NCBI GenBank assembly: GCA_018398765.1
Contig: JAHBMJ010000525.1
Location: 29,020 to 45,170, forward strand
Direction of reading: 5' to 3'
DNA: 16,151 nt
DNA from: Chromera velia
Taxonomy: Eukaryota > Sar > Chromeraceae
The notes below the pieces were generated by a model. That model searched no databases, was not told the DNA's origin, and worked only from the letters and a program-made list of their open reading frames with translations. Numbering within the stretch: the stretch's first letter is position 1; each line of letters opens with the position of its first letter. The position numbers and the translations under genes were made by a program. Shown piece by piece: positions 14,914 to 16,151 of this stretch.

Positions 14914-15222
14914 TTACTTGTCTTCATTGAGCTTCTGGGTGCAACAGGCCAGTTTTTTGTCAACATGATCTCCATTCGGTGTTTTGGGGATCGAGGTCCA
15001 CGTACGGAGACGTGAGTCAGCCGTCGCGAGCTGGACCCCACGATTAGTGAGTTTGCGCAAGAAAGCAGAAGCCCCAAAGACAACGGGAAAACGATAAGAC
15101 CAATGTGCCGAGATGCAACAGTAGCGGAAGCGCAATGCGAAGGGCCACTGTGGGCTGCAAGGGCGAAAGGGAGCAGGGTACGTCTCCAGGACTTTTCCGA
15201 ACTCTAGTACGCTTTCACTCTA
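14914..15222 (-). CDS. Possible unassigned exon (about 100 codons, function unknown)
   Basis: A minus-strand frame opens just after a gcgcgtag acceptor-like site near 15223 and runs to TAA at 14914-14916. It reads like a folded protein: VLEFGKVLETYPAPF, Cys-containing FRYCCISAHWSYRF, then QLATADSRLRTW and a Lys-rich end. There is no ATG at its start, so it would be a terminal exon of a gene starting further right. On the minus strand, plus-strand positions 15230-16151 show no clear partner exon, although two overlapping frames at 15485-15801 are open. The family is not recognised; a mobile-element relic or chance frame is equally possible. Confidence 0.2.
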
Positions 15223-16151
15223 CGCGCAGAAAGAAGAAGAAACAAATAGAAAGAAAGAGGAAAAGGTAAACAAGAAAGCAACGAAAACGTACAGAAGGCA
15301 AGGTGTAGTCTGTCCGTCTGTCAGTTAGTCTGCTGGTCTCTTTTTGAAGAAAAAGAACAGAAAAGGACGTCATATCATACAGTCTATCTACCAGATTCTC
15401 TGTCTGCACGCCTGCCTGCCTGTTTCTTAGCCTGCCTGTCTCTAGATCTTTTCGCTCTCTGTCCTTGTCTGCCTGTGTGCCTGTCTAACCAGCCCTGTAG
15501 CTCTCCCTTGTGCGCCAGCACAAAAGAACACTCCCTTTCCCGCCCTGCATATCTCTATTGGCGGTGTTTGGCTTAGATGATTGACGGAAGTATCTTTTGT
15601 CTTGTTGTGCACGCAGACGATGATGGTCCTTCGTTCCACCACCATGGCTACAAAGATCCTTTGTGAATTTCTTGTCAACTGAGCCCCGGCGTGATATGTC
15701 ACTGACCCGGTTAAACTTTGCACACAGGGGGCGGGGGGGGGGAGAGGTAGGATGGGTCGGTTCGAAGGCAGAGAAAAAAAAAGGAAGCACTTTGTACACA
15801 TCCCCCCCCTGCTTGCCCCGTGCGCCCTGCATGCCGTGTGAAATGGTCCAGTCTCCCCCCCGTACTACCTCAGTCCCTTCTATCTCCCCCACCTCCTCCT
15901 TCTCGCGCCATCTCTTTCTGTCTGTATAGGACTGCCTGTCTCTCTGTGCGTGTGTCCCTGAATTTTTCTCTCTCGTTCTCCCCCTAGCTCTGCGTGCGTG
16001 CTGGCATGTGTGCCTGTGTGTTCAAATGTCTCTACCCGTCCCTCTCTATCTATCCATCCGACGATCCACTCGTCTGTTCGTTTTCCTTCCATCGAGGTGC
16101 CTCTATTCTCTATGTATATTCTTGCGGTCTGGGTGCCTCTATTTGTAGTCT
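15223..16151. other. Right-hand flank, no supported gene
   Basis: Mostly pyrimidine-rich on the plus strand, with repeated CTGCCTGT/CTGTCT-type motifs (15410-15485 and 15920-16080) resembling degenerated tetranucleotide microsatellite. The block 15490-15720 is less biased and open in two minus-strand frames. A plus-strand ATG in a CCACCATGG context at 15641-15649 opens only 13 codons. Nothing here is supported as a gene. Confidence 0.4.

Noticed and set aside
14908-14915. TAGGGTTT, resembling a telomere-type or telo-box motif
   Set aside because: A single 8-base match is expected by chance at this length and there is no array.

Overview
This is a nuclear window from a microbial eukaryote. 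It holds spliced genes with GT-AG introns, TGCAG-type acceptors, long dinucleotide microsatellites and a eukaryotic-type protein kinase. Nothing fixes the species. A free-living alveolate or other intron-rich protist (chromerid-like) is only a guess, from the MORN-like and kinase content and the low-complexity introns. Codon use looks standard: the long glutamine-rich stretches of the plus-strand gene use only CAA/CAG.

Layout. (1) 1-832 (+): probable 3' exons of a gene entering from the left, with a large CT/GT microsatellite intron. (2) About 833-1971: mixed sequence with a GC-rich block at about 1080-1440 and no exon I can assign. It may hold the promoter or first exons of the next gene. 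(3) 1972-7023 (+): a multi-exon gene for a protein of at least 1,000 residues. It has a long disordered charged/Gln/Pro-rich N-terminal half, a helical middle, polyproline runs and several degenerate MORN-like repeats at the C-terminus, and AATAAA follows 21 bases after the stop. (4) 7051-10008: space between two convergent genes, made of an AT-rich island (7080-7910), a tandem duplication (8049-8650) and purine/pyrimidine-rich sequence. (5) 10009-14386 (-): an eight-exon gene for a NEK-like Ser/Thr protein kinase with a C-terminal extension. (6) 14387-16151: its upstream region, with hairpin-prone GC-rich sequence and a possible unassigned minus-strand exon.

The most notable points are these. 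The kinase has an in-frame TAA inside helix alphaE, exactly where the reading frame otherwise aligns residue for residue with other kinases. It has a second frame problem before its C-terminal module, and unusual residues at two normally conserved kinase positions. Both well-resolved genes prefer C at intron position +3 (GTCRG-type donors, 9 of 14), which is unusual for eukaryotic 5' splice sites. In two introns on opposite strands the dinucleotide microsatellite reads (GU)n in the sense direction of its own gene. Exon joins were worked out by hand from splice signals and phase, so individual borders may move.
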